Positions 1-9,851 of a stretch of 21,081 nucleotides of DNA are shown here, in pieces. The stretch is taken from assembly GCA_016711285.1 (NCBI GenBank), contig JADJTG010000011.1, positions 1 through 21,081 of the forward strand. Reading direction: 5' to 3'. The stretch comes from Sphingobacteriales bacterium (GTDB lineage: Bacteria; Bacteroidota; Bacteroidia; Chitinophagales; UBA2359). Position numbers and translations under genes: made by a program. Positions within the stretch are counted from its first letter, which is position 1. Each line of letters starts with the position of its first letter. The notes under the pieces were generated by a model. It saw only the letters and a list, made by a program, of their open reading frames with translations, was not told the origin of the DNA and searched no databases.

Positions 1-1640
1 GTCAAGTACTGTAACTCCGGTAGCATTGGCACCACCGTTATTTTCTAAAATAGTAAAACGAACGGTATCACCTAAGTTTACTATTGACTTATCTACTACT
101 TTATCCAATTCCAATGGCGGCGATACCACCAATAATAACTTGGTCGTCATCATCTTCGGTATTGCTATCGTTATTGGGTTTCTGAGTCTGTGTCCGGTTG
201 GTCGGAGTTGGTAATTTCGGCATAGTTTACGATACCGTCAGCTTCTACCAACATTTTTACAGTGATGTTCAATGTTTTAGATTCTCCTACGGCTACGTTT
301 CCAACTGTCCAAATGCCTGTAGTAGCATTGTAAGTACCGTCAGCACTTACATATTGTACTTCGGCAGGTAATTGGTCGGTTACTTCCACGCCTGTTGCAG
401 CGGAAGGACCATCGTTGGTCACTACCAAAGTATAAACAAAGTTTTCGCCAACACCTACGGTTGTTGCATTTACCGATTTATCCAATGATAAGTCGGCGAG
501 CACCTTCTACCGGAACGGCATCTTCGTCATCTTCACTTTGGTCACCATTGTCGTTATTAGGAGTTGAGTCAATATCCGGTTCGTTAGCTGTTGCTACTTG
601 TGCTACATTTTTAAACGAACCAGCTTCCAATACTTTTACTTTTACGGTTAAAGTAGCTTCGCCGTTCACAGCTAAATCGCCGATTGTCCAAATACCTGTA
701 TTAATATTGTAAGCACCAATAGAAGCTGTAGAAGAAACATATTGAACTTCGCTTGGCAAATTATCCAATATGCTTACGCCGGTAGCATCAGAAGGACCTT
801 CATTGCTTACAGTAATTTGTGTAATCAAAGTATCTCCTACATTTACTACAGTAGCATTTGCAGTTTTGGTTAATTCCAAATCAATTTGTTTGGCTTGCAA
901 AGGTGCATCATCCTGGTCGTCTTCAGTAGGCACGTCATTGCCCGGAGTAGAATCTTCATCTTCTTGATCTACGGTTTCTACTTGTGCAATATTGATAATA
1001 TTACCTGCTTGAAGCACCAAAGCTGTAATTTCCAAAGTAACTGTTTTTCCGGCATTTAAATCGCCTACATTCCAAGTGCTGCCACTGAATGTACCTTGCG
1101 TAGCATCGGAAGATACATATTGCAATTGAGCAGGCAATTGGTCTGATACAGTTACACCGGTAGCATCAGAAGGACCTTGGTTTGGTAAGTGTGATAGTAT
1201 AAGTTACTTCATCACCTACTCCCACTACCGATTGATTTACATCTTTTGCAATTCTAAATCAACAATACCTACCTTGTTAATGGATAATCATCTTCATCAT
1301 CTTCTGCAGGAGCATCACCTAAGTTGCCTCCAGAGTCAATATCTGTTTGATCCATTTCACTTACTTCCGGCTTTGTTGTAAATATCACCTTCGGCAATTA
1401 CTGTTACGGTAATTGTAAGTGTTTTGGTTTGATTTACTGCCAAATTACCTACATTCCATTCGCCCGTTGCCGGAGGAATATGCCGCTACCGAAGATACAA
1501 ATTGTACTTTGTGAAGGCAACACATCGCTTACACTACTCCGTAGCCAAACTAGGACCTTTTTTTACAACACTTAAGGTGTAAGTATAAGTATCTCCGATT
1601 TTCACTGAAGAACCGCAGGAACGCTGGCTGTTTTGGTGAG
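1..1640 (-). repeat. Five DUF11 repeats with acidic linkers
   Basis: Within the giant adhesin, about five units of roughly 125 residues follow one pattern: D-x-E-L-x-K-x-V/A-N start, a GDT/GDE turn, N-x-GPS-x-ATGV, LP-x-x-VQYVS, a TG-x-W-x-VG-x-L turn, then NxAxV near the end. This is the DUF11/conserved-repeat family, a beta-sandwich common in bacterial surface proteins. Units are joined by Asp/Glu-rich linkers (for example DIDSTPNNDNGDQSEDDED), which resemble calcium-binding spacers; that role is inferred. The fifth unit is cut by the window edge. The stretch 1180-1600 has the densest indels. Confidence 0.85.
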
Positions 1641-4600
1641 TTCCACATCTACGTTACAGTCTTCTACGGTAAACATTGCACCATTCACCAACAGTGCGGC
1701 ACAAATATCGCCGCCGCCTTGTAACAACTGGCTGTTTACTGAACTGATAGTTGTAGAGTTGGGTATAATACTTCCTATATTAAAGGTAGTAGATTGATAC
1801 ACCAAAGTGTGGATTTGGTAGTCGCCGGGAGCTAAACCGGGACCAAATTGAGGAATAGCACTCACTGCCAATACAACTCCATCTTTAGAAAGCAGATAGG
1901 CTGCTTGATAACCTACAGGAATTGTAGGAGGAGTAGCTGTAATGGCTGTCAGCTTATCTTCGGAACAAATTTGCCCGTCAGCCGGTTCTTGTGCTATCAA
2001 TGAGCCCGCAGTAGGCGATACGCCCGGCTCTATCTGCAAATTGATAGTTTCTTTACAGCCTTTGCTGTCAGTAACTTCTACAATATAAAAACCGGGTTTT
2101 AAGTTGGTGGCATTTGCGCCTTGTGCAACTGTTTGCCCGTTTAATTTCCAAAGAATGGTATAAGTAGGTGAGCCGCCACTTACTTCCACTGAAGCAGTAC
2201 CATCATTTTCGCCATAACAAGTTTCGTGAGTTACACCGGTGATGATAATATCAATAGGAGTGGTAGGCATCAATGTTTTTCCTGTTACTGCAACACAATC
2301 ATTTGCATCTTTTACAGTAACAGCATAAGAACCTGCCAATAAATTAGAAATAGTAGAAGTATAGAGCAGTAGATTTTACTTCGCTCACACCATTGCTCCA
2401 TGTAAATGTATATGGAGGTGTACTACCCGTAGCAGTAGCCGTAATAGAACCACCTTGATTGAGGCAATTTACTTCCGTTACTATTTGTGCCGTAACACTT
2501 GGAGAAGCGGGTCCGGCTACATTGATACCTTCTACTGTACCGCTACAACCCTGGGAAGAAGTAACCGTAACGCTATAAGTACCGCCGGCTAAGTTTTCAA
2601 ATACGGCACTTGCACCGGTAGTTGCAGTAATATTACCCGGATTTAATACATAAGTATAATTACCTGGGGCACCTGCCAATACAGTAATTGTTCCATTATT
2701 TTTATCACAATCAGCGGGTTCTACTTGTACAATAGGAGAGACTTCCAAACCCGGACCTATTTCTACGGTAGCAGTTCCTTTACAACCTTCGCTGTCGGTA
2801 ACAACTACCGTATAAAAACCGTCTGCCAAGCCGCTTACATTAGTGCCTGTTTTTACGGTGGTTCCGTTGAGTTTCCATTCTATGGTAGCATAAGTGCCGC
2901 TGCCGCCGCTAATCAATACAGAAGCAGTACCGTCATTTGCTCCGGCACATACCTCGTCTGTTTTAGAAGCGATAGTAACGACTACCGGTGTTTTTTCATC
3001 TAAATTATAAGCCCCTTCCACTTCACAACCTGCTGCATCTACAACGGTGAGCAAATAAGTACCCGGAGTTAAATTATTGATGGTGGAAGCACCAGAGATA
3101 GTTTCTGTTTTTCCGGTACTCCAAGTATAGGTGTATGGAGATAAACCACCGCTTACAGTGGCTGTGATGCTGCCATTTTTATTTTCGCAATTTACGGGTG
3201 TACTTTGGAATACTACTACAGGTTGGTCTGGTCCGAAACAATAATATTAGAAATTGTTTCAGAACAAGAACCGACAGTTGAAGTTACTTCAATGGTATAA
3301 GTACCACCCGCCAGTTGTTCGAAAGTATAAGAAGAACCGCTTGTAGCTGTAACATTACCTGGGTTTAAGGTGTAGGTATAAGTACCTGCGCTACCTACTG
3401 AAATAGTAATAGAGCCATTATTTTTACCACACTCTGCATCATCAATATCTAATGAAGGTGCTAAAATAATACCTTGACCTATTTCTACTTCGGCATAGCC
3501 CTTACAACCTTTGCTGTCGGTTACAGTAACAGTATAAAAACCATCTGCCAAACCGGTTACACTTGCGCCTGTTTTTACTACCGTGCCGCCCAAAGACCAT
3601 TGGATAGTATAGGCAGGTGTGCCGCCGGTAGCAGTTACAGTAGCTGCACCGTCATTACTACCATCACAACTTTCGTCAGTCTTTGCAATTACATTTACTA
3701 CAATAGGAGAAGGTGCATTTATAGTATAATATGCTTCTGCTGTACAACTATTTGCATCAGTTACAGTCAAAAGATAAGTGCCTTCGCCTACGTTTGTCAA
3801 AGTTTGTGTGGTAGCACCGGTCTCCACAAATAGGTATAAGGTGATTTACCTCCTGAAGCAGCAGCCGTTAATGTAACGCCACCCTCACCATCACAAGTAA
3901 CATTTCCGGTAGGGGCTATAGATACTGTAGGGGCTAAAGGATCTGTCAAAGTATAAGTAGCATCATCTTCACAACCTTTAGAGTCTTTTACCGTAACAGT
4001 ATAAGTACCTGCTGCTACACCTGAAATAGAAGCTGTCGTAGCTCCTGTACTCCACATATATGTATAAGGAGCCGTACCGCCTGTTGCCGTAGCAGTCAAT
4101 TGAGCATTACCTGCTCCATTACAACCCGGAGTACCAGTGGCACTAATTGCAGCTGTAGGTGCATTAGCGGGAGCTAATGTATAGGTTACTTCATCTTCAC
4201 AACCTTTAGAGTCTTTTACCGTAACGGTATAAGTGCCTGCCGCGGTAACAGTGATAGCTGCCGTTGTAGCTCCCGTACTCCACATATATGTATATGGAGC
4301 AGAGCCACCTGTAGCAGAAGCCGTTAAAGTTGCACCGCCAGTGCCAGGTTGGCAACTTGCCGAACCTGTAGCAGAAATACTTGCTGTTGGCGGATTAGGA
4401 GTTCCTACCGTATAAGTTGCTTCATCTTCGCAACCTTTAGAGTCTTTTACTGTAACAGTATAAGTACCTGCTGCTACACTACTAATACTTTGTGTAGTGG
4501 CTCCGGTACTCCATAAATAAGTATAGGGTGCTGTACCGCTTGTTACATTGGCTGTTAAAGTGGCACCACCAGTGCCACCTGTACAACTTGCCGATCCAGA

Positions 4601-6393
4601 AGCTGCAATGGTTACAGTAGGTGCGGAAGGAATACTTATGCTATAAGTAGCCGTTCCAGTACAGCCTTCGGCATCTGTAACCGTAACTGTATAAGTACCT
4701 GAACCTACACTGATACTTGCCCCTGTTGCACCATTACTCCAAGAGTAAGTTACCGGAGGAGTACCGCCATTGATGGTTGCTGTTAGTGTAATATTAGAGC
4801 CGCCGCAAGTAGGTGTTCCCGAAGGAACAATGGTCACTTGTGGGCTGGTACCTCCACCAACTATGATATTAGGAATCGTTTGAATACAACCATTAATAGC
4901 ACCTGCTTTACCGGTTACTTTTACTGAATAAGTACCCGGACAAAGTTGTTCAAAACTTTCAGGTGGATTATAGGTAGCATTAATTTTAGCTACTGGTGCT
5001 GTGGCAGTACCATTATTAAAAATTCAAAGTACCATTGATTTTGTCCGTTGATTATGCATCAGGTGCATCTAATACTACTTCTCCGTTACATTGTCCGCAA
5101 GAAGCATCTATAACAGAATAAAACACCTCACAGCTACAGCCGGTTGGTGCATTCAAAGTAAACGTATAACTATTTTTTTTCACAACCATTTGCATCTTGG
5201 ACATATACTGAATATGTACCTGCCGAAAGGTTAGTGGCTGTGTAAGATGTATTTGCTGTGCCACTGGCTACAGTAGTTGTGCCTTTTTTAATAATAAAAT
5301 CATAAGGACTTACACCACCCGAAGCAGTAATAACCGACGAACCTCCGTTGGGACTTTCGCAAGTAGGTTGTGTTTGGCTCGAAGAAATGGTAATAGTTGG
5401 ACAAGGTACTTGGCAAATAACCTCTCTACAACCAAATGCTAGACCTTTGGATAACTCATTTGAGATTTGTAAATAATTGCTATTCACACAGGTATTTCTA
5501 TCTACTTTGATAACCTCAGCTCCAGCATAAGAGGTAACATACAAATTGTCATCAGGACCAATGGCAATATCCCAGAGGCTGTTTGTATTTACTGCACATT
5601 GTTTAAGTATTTCACCGGTAGCACTATAATGTATGATATAGTCCTGATCCCCGCTTAGATTATTACGAACAGCCCAAAAAGTACCGTCATTTTGCATGGC
5701 AATACCGAGAAATCCGACAGGATATGTACCTGCAGTAGTTGATAATCCTATTGTGGAAATAACTTGACAATTATCCGGATTTATTACCAATATACCTGTA
5801 GTTCCAGCATAACGCCAACCATAAGAAACATAAAGGTATCCATTTATAGGTGACTCTGCTATCCCCCATACGCCTGAACCTTGCGTATAAGCGTTCAGGT
5901 CACAGGTATTTAGAAGTGTCGCAGACAGGGCATCATAAACATGTATGCTAGAATAAGATGCCACATAAAGTGTTTGATAATCTGTGGACAAACTTATATC
6001 CAATAGCCCTCCATCAATGGGAAATACATCAACCAATTGTTGTGTAGTACCATCCCACACCTCAACAGTTTGATTGTCATTATTTCCAATATAAATCCTT
6101 TTGGAATTAGGATCTACTGCAATACCTTCGCCCCCCCCCAAATCGGGTCCAATACATTGATTGAACAATTGCTGGGTAGGATCGGCATAATCATACAGAG
6201 TGGTATTCGGATTAGCATTTAATTCGGATACCAACAATACGAATTCATTACAATTATCAGGAAGTTCCTGTGCTTGTAATGAGCCATGCATACTAAGCCC
6301 GCCTAGCAACAACAACAGGCTCAATAGCCGCCTGATTGAGTGCTGCCATAGGAAAGCAGACTTTTTGGTTAAGTAATAAATTTTTTCTCTCAT
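1..6393 (-). CDS. Giant secreted SprB/DUF11-repeat surface adhesin, partial, frameshifted
   Basis: Read from 6393 leftwards, this is one gene broken by about a dozen single-base shifts and cut by the window edge. The ATG at 6391-6393 opens a Sec signal peptide (basic start, then LLSLLLLLGGL, cleavage near LQAQ-ELP). Next come a beta-propeller-like region (about 6270-5420, repeated phrases such as GIAVDPNSKRIYIGNND and LYVTSYAGAEVIKVD), SprB-type PKD-like repeats (about 5380-2040), a conserved junction domain (about 2000-1650, GDYQIHTLVYQ, GGGDICAALLVNG) and five DUF11 repeats (1640-1). SprB is the gliding adhesin of Flavobacterium johnsoniae; this protein shares its repeat type but is not shown to be its orthologue. 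I infer a cell-surface adhesin; its C-terminus and any T9SS sorting domain lie beyond the left edge. Shifts are placed near 5175 (an 8-T run), 5050, 5020, 3822, 3224, 2362, 1607, 1540-1280 (several), 1245, 1185, 495 and 170; protein sequence continues in another frame across each. Confidence 0.85.
2040..3720 (-). repeat. About 725-bp higher-order repeat of three Ig/SprB-like modules
   Basis: The adhesin here repeats at two levels. A large unit has three modules: A (KTDE-x-C-x-G-x-NDG, GLADGFYTV, VTDS-x-GCKG), B (KNNG-x-I, YTYTLNPGNVTAT, LAGGTY) and C (NGSITAT, PYTYTWS, GTYLLTV). The DNA phrase for the GCKG segment recurs at about 3504, 2782 and 2055, spaced 722 and 727 bp. The B phrase (NPGN-x-TAT) recurs at about 3350 and 2628. 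The third copy has module A only and then passes into the junction domain, so the array holds two full units plus one partial unit. Confidence 0.8.
3830..4850 (-). repeat. Tandem SprB repeats, about 228-231 bp period
   Basis: Five consecutive SprB-type units of about 76 residues, each with the pattern ATGxxxC, TLTAxxxGGxxPYTYxWSTGATT, AGTYTVTVKDSKGCED and a YT- end. The DNA phrase caacctttagagtc starts at 3972, 4200 and 4431, a 228-231 bp period. The three middle copies are nearly identical in DNA, which points to recent duplication or gene conversion and makes this stretch hard to assemble correctly. The fifth copy is broken near 3822. Confidence 0.85.
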
Positions 6394-6469
6394 TGTACTT
6401 TGATTATTAGTAATTAAATAATTTATTTTTAAATAATTTATCGTCTAAATTCATACTTGAGTAGTATGC

Positions 6470-6510
6470 GAAATGCACCTATCACCAAGCAAAATTAGAA
6501 CGTGCATTTC
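6470..6510. repeat. Perfect 9-bp inverted repeat upstream of the adhesin
   Basis: gaaatgcac at 6470-6478 is matched by gtgcatttc at 6502-6510 with 23 bases between. It lies 77-117 bases upstream of the adhesin start. The spacer contains a -7-like box in the adhesin's orientation, so the arms could be operator half-sites or a leader hairpin. The match is seen directly; the role is inferred. Confidence 0.5.
6490..6497 (-). promoter_or_regulatory. Possible -7 box of the adhesin promoter
   Basis: On the minus strand this reads TAATTTTG, an exact fit to the Bacteroidota -7 consensus TAnnTTTG. It would give a leader of about 90 bases. I see no clear TTG -33 element at the usual spacing, and the background is AT-rich, so a chance match is quite possible. 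Confidence 0.3.
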
Positions 6511-6788
6511 TTAAATAATAGGCACTATGTGACTATTATTATATATACTACACATTCTATATTTTTAATATTGATTATTAAGCATTTATACACACATTTA
6601 ATATGATAAAAAATAAAATGTATAAAATAATATACACCAATCATGTCTTATTCTATAACTTTTAATAGACTGTTTTATTTAAATGAGGTCACTCAAAAAC
6701 ATTTCATTTAATGACATCTAATGTCTAAATATTTAACACATTAAATATTAAATAAAAACAAACAGTATTTAATATATTTACATATATA

Positions 6789-6815
6789 AAACAAAAAGCA
6801 CCTACTTTTGGGTGC
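6789..6815 (-). terminator. Probable terminator of gpmI
   Basis: About 30 bases past the gpmI stop, the minus strand reads a GCACC / GGTGC hairpin (6811-6815 with 6798-6802, 8-base loop) followed by TTTTTGTTTT. The placement and T-tract fit a rho-independent terminator, but the stem is only 5 bp. Confidence 0.5.
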
Positions 6816-6845
6816 AAAGGAAAATATTGGAAACCATCCGTAAAT

Positions 6846-8384
6846 TTATTCGTCGAACAAGGAGATGCCGCTCATTTCGGCGGGTATGGGTATTTGCATT
6901 AATTGGAGGATACTCGGGGCGATGTCGGCAAGTACACCATTTTTGAGGCGCGGGTGAAATTTATTATCTACAAAAAACACAGGAACCGGATTTTTGGTAT
7001 GTGCCGTATTGGGGGTATCGTCTTCGTTTTTCATTAAATCGGCATTGCCGTGGTCAGCGATAATAAAAACTGAATATTGAAGCGATAAGGCTTTCTCTAC
7101 TACTTGTCGGGCACAGGCATCTACACTTTCAACCGCCTTTACAACGGCACTCCATACGCCGGTATGCCCGACCATATCGGCGTTGGCAAAATTGATACAC
7201 ACAAAATTTGGTTTGTTGTGGTCTAAATAATTACACACTTGCTCGGTTACTTCGTACACGCTCATCTCCGGTTGCAGGTCGTAGGTGGCTACTTTGGGCG
7301 ATGCCACCAAAATGCGGTCTTCGCCTTTAAAGGGCATTTCGCGCCCACCTGAAAAGAAAAAAGTAACATGCGGATATTTTTCGGTTTCGGCAACTCGCAA
7401 CTGTGTTTTTTGATGTTGTTCCAATACTTCGCCCAAAGTGTTGGTCAGGTTTTTCTCTTCCAGTACAACCTTTACATTTTTAAAAGTTTTATCGTACTCT
7501 GTCATCGTCACATAATACAAATCCAGAGGCTGCATACCGTATTCTTCAAAAGGCATTTGTGTGAGGCATTGTGTGATTTCACGGCAACGGTCGGTGCGAA
7601 AATTAAAACACAACACTGCATCGCCCTGTTGAATCGTAGTAAGCGGGCGGCGTGTTTCCTTATCTACACATACAATCGGCAACACAAACTCATCTGTAAC
7701 TCCGGCACGATGCGACTCCTGCACCGCACGCACCGCACTCTCTGCCGGTGTGCCGATACCGTGTACCAGCAGATCATAGGCTTTCTTCACGCGCTCCCAT
7801 CGTTTATCTCTGTCCATTGCGTAGTAACGTCCTATCACCGAAGCAATTTTGATGTTGGGATAAAATTGTATGTAATTCTGTATATCCTGCAAATATTCAG
7901 CTCCGCTGTGCGGGTCGGTGTCGCGCCCGTCCGTGAAGGCATGTATAAATATATTCTCTACTTCGTGCCGTACAAAGAAATCGCAAAGTGCTTTGAGATG
8001 GCTGCTGTGTGAATGTACGCCGCCTTCGGAAACCAAGCCCAACAGATGTACCGGCTTTTGTTGACTTTTGGCATATTGAACCAAATTTAGCAAAGTCTCC
8101 TCTTCAAAAAGGGAGCCGTCTTCTACGGCGCGGTTCAACTTCAACAAATCTTGCAGTACGGCACGCCCCGCCCCTATATTCAAATGACCTACTTCGGAGT
8201 TGCCCATTTGTCCAAAAGGCAAACCTACCGCTTCGCCATGTGTGGTGAGTTCGGCGTTGCTGTAGCTGTTGTACAAGCTGCTTACAAAAGGAGTATTGGC
8301 ATTCGCAATGGCATCGGCACGGCGTGTTTTGCCGTGCCCCCAACCGTCTAAAATCAAAAGTAAAACTTTGTTATTGTAGTACAT
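6846..8384 (-). CDS. gpmI: 2,3-bisphosphoglycerate-independent phosphoglycerate mutase
   Basis: Interconverts 3-phosphoglycerate and 2-phosphoglycerate in glycolysis and gluconeogenesis, using two Mn2+ ions and a phosphoserine intermediate; cytoplasmic. The 512 residues match the usual family length of about 510. Alkaline-phosphatase-superfamily residues are in place: D13 (LILDGWG), catalytic S63 in GQMGNSEVGHLNIGAGR, H124, the DGRDTDP loop at 152-158, R186 and R192, the NFRTDR motif at 261-266, K336, D403 and H407 (NADMVGHTG), D444 and H445 (ADHGN) and H462 (NTAHTKNPVP). The ATG at 8384 is the natural start because the first beta strand follows at once. It stands alone, divergent from the lipoprotein/nucleotidyltransferase operon and separated by its own terminator from the adhesin downstream. 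No frameshift is seen, unlike most long genes here. Confidence 0.97.
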   Translation of the reverse strand: MYYNNKVLLLILDGWGHGKTRRADAIANANTPFVSSLYNSYSNAELTTHGEAVGLPFGQMGNSEVGHLNIGAGRAVLQDLLKLNRAVEDGSLFEEETLLNLVQYAKSQQKPVHLLGLVSEGGVHSHSSHLKALCDFFVRHEVENIFIHAFTDGRDTDPHSGAEYLQDIQNYIQFYPNIKIASVIGRYYAMDRDKRWERVKKAYDLLVHGIGTPAESAVRAVQESHRAGVTDEFVLPIVCVDKETRRPLTTIQQGDAVLCFNFRTDRCREITQCLTQMPFEEYGMQPLDLYYVTMTEYDKTFKNVKVVLEEKNLTNTLGEVLEQHQKTQLRVAETEKYPHVTFFFSGGREMPFKGEDRILVASPKVATYDLQPEMSVYEVTEQVCNYLDHNKPNFVCINFANADMVGHTGVWSAVVKAVESVDACARQVVEKALSLQYSVFIIADHGNADLMKNEDDTPNTAHTKNPVPVFFVDNKFHPRLKNGVLADIAPSILQLMQIPIPAEMSGISLFDE

Positions 8385-8431
8385 ATATAATTATGGTAGC
8401 GTCGTTGTATGCAGCAATGAGAAAAACATAA

Positions 8432-8439
8432 CAAAACTA
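8432..8439 (-). promoter_or_regulatory. Possible gpmI -7 box
   Basis: The minus strand reads TAGTTTTG, fitting the Bacteroidota TAnnTTTG box, about 50 bases before the gpmI start. No clear -33 TTG is visible, so support is modest. Confidence 0.3.
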
Positions 8440-8570
8440 ATACACTCTCTCTGTATTTATTTCAGGCTGTAAAGGTAGCCATTTTATAGCTAAAAAAGAT
8501 AGTTTTATTAGTGTTCATAAAATATGAATTTAAAAAAAAATATTTACACTTTTGCACTCTGTTTTATTTT

Positions 8571-9080
8571 ATGATGAAAAATAAATTTATCCAAATTATG
8601 CTGTTGGTATTCCTTTCTGCCTGCCAACCCACTACTCCGCCACAAAATTCTGCTTCACCAACGGCAGAAGATAATGTAGAAGCTGGAGCGACCCACAATA
8701 CCGCCACAGCAAAAGAAGATATTTCATTTGCGATAGCTAAAAATTATTTTGTCAAGCACTCCATTAGTCGGCTGGACAACCCCAAAATTGAAACTGCCGA
8801 ACAGTTTCAAAGTATTTTCGGGGCGGCAACCACGATGGGCGAAGCAGGAAAACCCACCGATATTGATTTTTCTAAACAGTATGTGATTGCTGTTGTGCTG
8901 CCCGAAACCAACCTCAACACCACCATAGAAGCGGTTCGCCTGCAAAAAAACGAGCACAACGAAATTAATTTTTATTACCATATACAAAAGGGGGAGCCAC
9001 AAACTTATACTATCAAGCCGGCTTTGGCTATTGTGGTGGATAAAAAAGCAGACGGAAAGGTGAATTTGTATGCCCAATAA
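8571..9080 (+). CDS. Small predicted lipoprotein, possibly PrcB_C-like
   Basis: About 169 residues from the ATG at 8571. The frame is open 20 codons further upstream, but this start places a proper lipoprotein signal at the N-terminus: MMKNKFIQIMLLVFLSAC, lipobox L-S-A-C with lipidated Cys18. A Pro/Ser/Thr-rich spacer follows, then a compact domain from about residue 60: a SRLDNPKIETAEQF helix, DFSKQYVIAVVLPE, a YYHIQKGE strand and a final AIVVDKKADGKVNLY strand. The phrase 'DFSKQYVIAV' followed by alternating strands recalls the PrcB_C/protease-complex-subunit fold, but this is a weak impression from memory. The stop codon overlaps the ATG of the nucleotidyltransferase that follows by one base (TAATG), so the two are likely translationally coupled. 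A location on the periplasmic face of a membrane is inferred. Confidence 0.75.
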   Translation: MMKNKFIQIMLLVFLSACQPTTPPQNSASPTAEDNVEAGATHNTATAKEDISFAIAKNYFVKHSISRLDNPKIETAEQFQSIFGAATTMGEAGKPTDIDFSKQYVIAVVLPETNLNTTIEAVRLQKNEHNEINFYYHIQKGEPQTYTIKPALAIVVDKKADGKVNLYAQ

Positions 9081-9850
9081 TGGATAAGATGAAAAATAAA
9101 ATCATTGAAAAACTTCGCAACGTTGAAAAGGAATATAATATCCAAATTCTTTTAGCGTGTGAAACAGGTTCGCGTGCGTGGGGTTTTCCTTCGCCTGATA
9201 GCGATTATGATGTACGTTTTATTTATAAGCATCATAAAGATTGGTATTTAAGTTTGAGCGAAAAAAAAGACACAATTGAATTGATGTTTGATAATAATGA
9301 AATGGATTTATCGGGCTGGGACTTAAGAAAAACACTGAATTTGCTCTGGAAATCAAATGCTTCTTTATTAGAAAGAATTCAATCGCCTGTGGTTTACATT
9401 GAAAATCAAGCATTTTTGGAGGGAATAAAGAATTTAGCGACTACTTGTTATTCAAAAATTGCTACCATGCATCATTATTTGAGTATGGCGAAAAATATGT
9501 ATGGCGAAGTACAGCAAAAAGAAGAAGTAAAACTGAAAAAACTTTTTTATGCTTTAAGAACCGCTACCGCCTGCGAATGGATTTTGGAAAAAGAAACGAT
9601 GCCCCCGATAGCGTTTGGTATAATGTTGGAAAATTTGAATTTCTCAACACATTTTAAAGAAAAAATAAACGATTTGATTGCTTTAAAAGCCACTAAAAGC
9701 GAAACTTATCTTCATTTTCAGGAAAAAGAAATCAATCAATATATTGAAAAAATTATTTTAAAAGCAGAAAATGAAGCCAAAAGTTTACCCGCATCAAAAG
9801 GGCAAATTGAAGATTTGAATTCTTTTTTTGTAAAAACGCTTACGCCTTAA
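9080..9850 (+). CDS. RlaP/YcgL-family nucleotidyltransferase (first of a pair)
   Basis: A 256-residue protein with the polymerase-beta-type nucleotidyltransferase signature: G30-S31 followed by D42 and D44 in GSRAWGFPSPDSDYDVRFIY. A third metal ligand is probably D76 or D81 in EMDLSGWDLRK. A helical C-terminal half follows (about 100-250). The SRAWGFPSPDSDYD form is typical of the COG3541/Pfam PF10127 group, which includes RlaP, a family linked by comparative genomics to RNA repair; the substrate is unknown. The start overlaps the lipoprotein stop by one base; an in-frame ATG three codons on (9089) is an alternative. Only one base separates its stop from the next gene. Composition is clearly richer in A/T than gpmI or ftsK, hinting at horizontal acquisition. 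Confidence 0.85.
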   Translation: MDKMKNKIIEKLRNVEKEYNIQILLACETGSRAWGFPSPDSDYDVRFIYKHHKDWYLSLSEKKDTIELMFDNNEMDLSGWDLRKTLNLLWKSNASLLERIQSPVVYIENQAFLEGIKNLATTCYSKIATMHHYLSMAKNMYGEVQQKEEVKLKKLFYALRTATACEWILEKETMPPIAFGIMLENLNFSTHFKEKINDLIALKATKSETYLHFQEKEINQYIEKIILKAENEAKSLPASKGQIEDLNSFFVKTLTP

Positions 9851-9851
9851 A

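Larger units (their letters stand above)
6394..6845. other. AT-rich intergenic region with no gene
   Basis: This 452-bp stretch between gpmI and the adhesin is very AT-rich and carries no believable reading frame on either strand. It should hold the 3' end of the gpmI transcript (terminator near 6789-6815) and the promoter and leader of the adhesin (inverted repeat and -7 box near 6470-6510). The part from 6540 to 6785 is plain A/T-rich sequence in which I see nothing specific. Confidence 0.7.

Noticed and set aside
26..712. Plus-strand frames near the left edge
   Set aside because: They are antisense to DUF11 repeats whose minus-strand protein pattern is clear.
2725..3833. Plus-strand open frames of 90-120 codons rich in Tyr, Cys and Ser
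   Set aside because: They lie opposite the adhesin repeats and simply mirror its Thr/Gly/Val-rich codons; they recur with the repeat period and have no start signals.
2040..4850. Regular 230- and 725-bp repeats as a possible CRISPR or non-coding array
   Set aside because: The repeats are coding, the spacing is far too long for CRISPR and the protein pattern (SprB-type) explains them.
7368..8248. Plus-strand frames of 214 and 79 codons opposite gpmI
   Set aside because: gpmI is intact with all catalytic residues; the antisense text is Cys/His/Arg-rich without any domain pattern.
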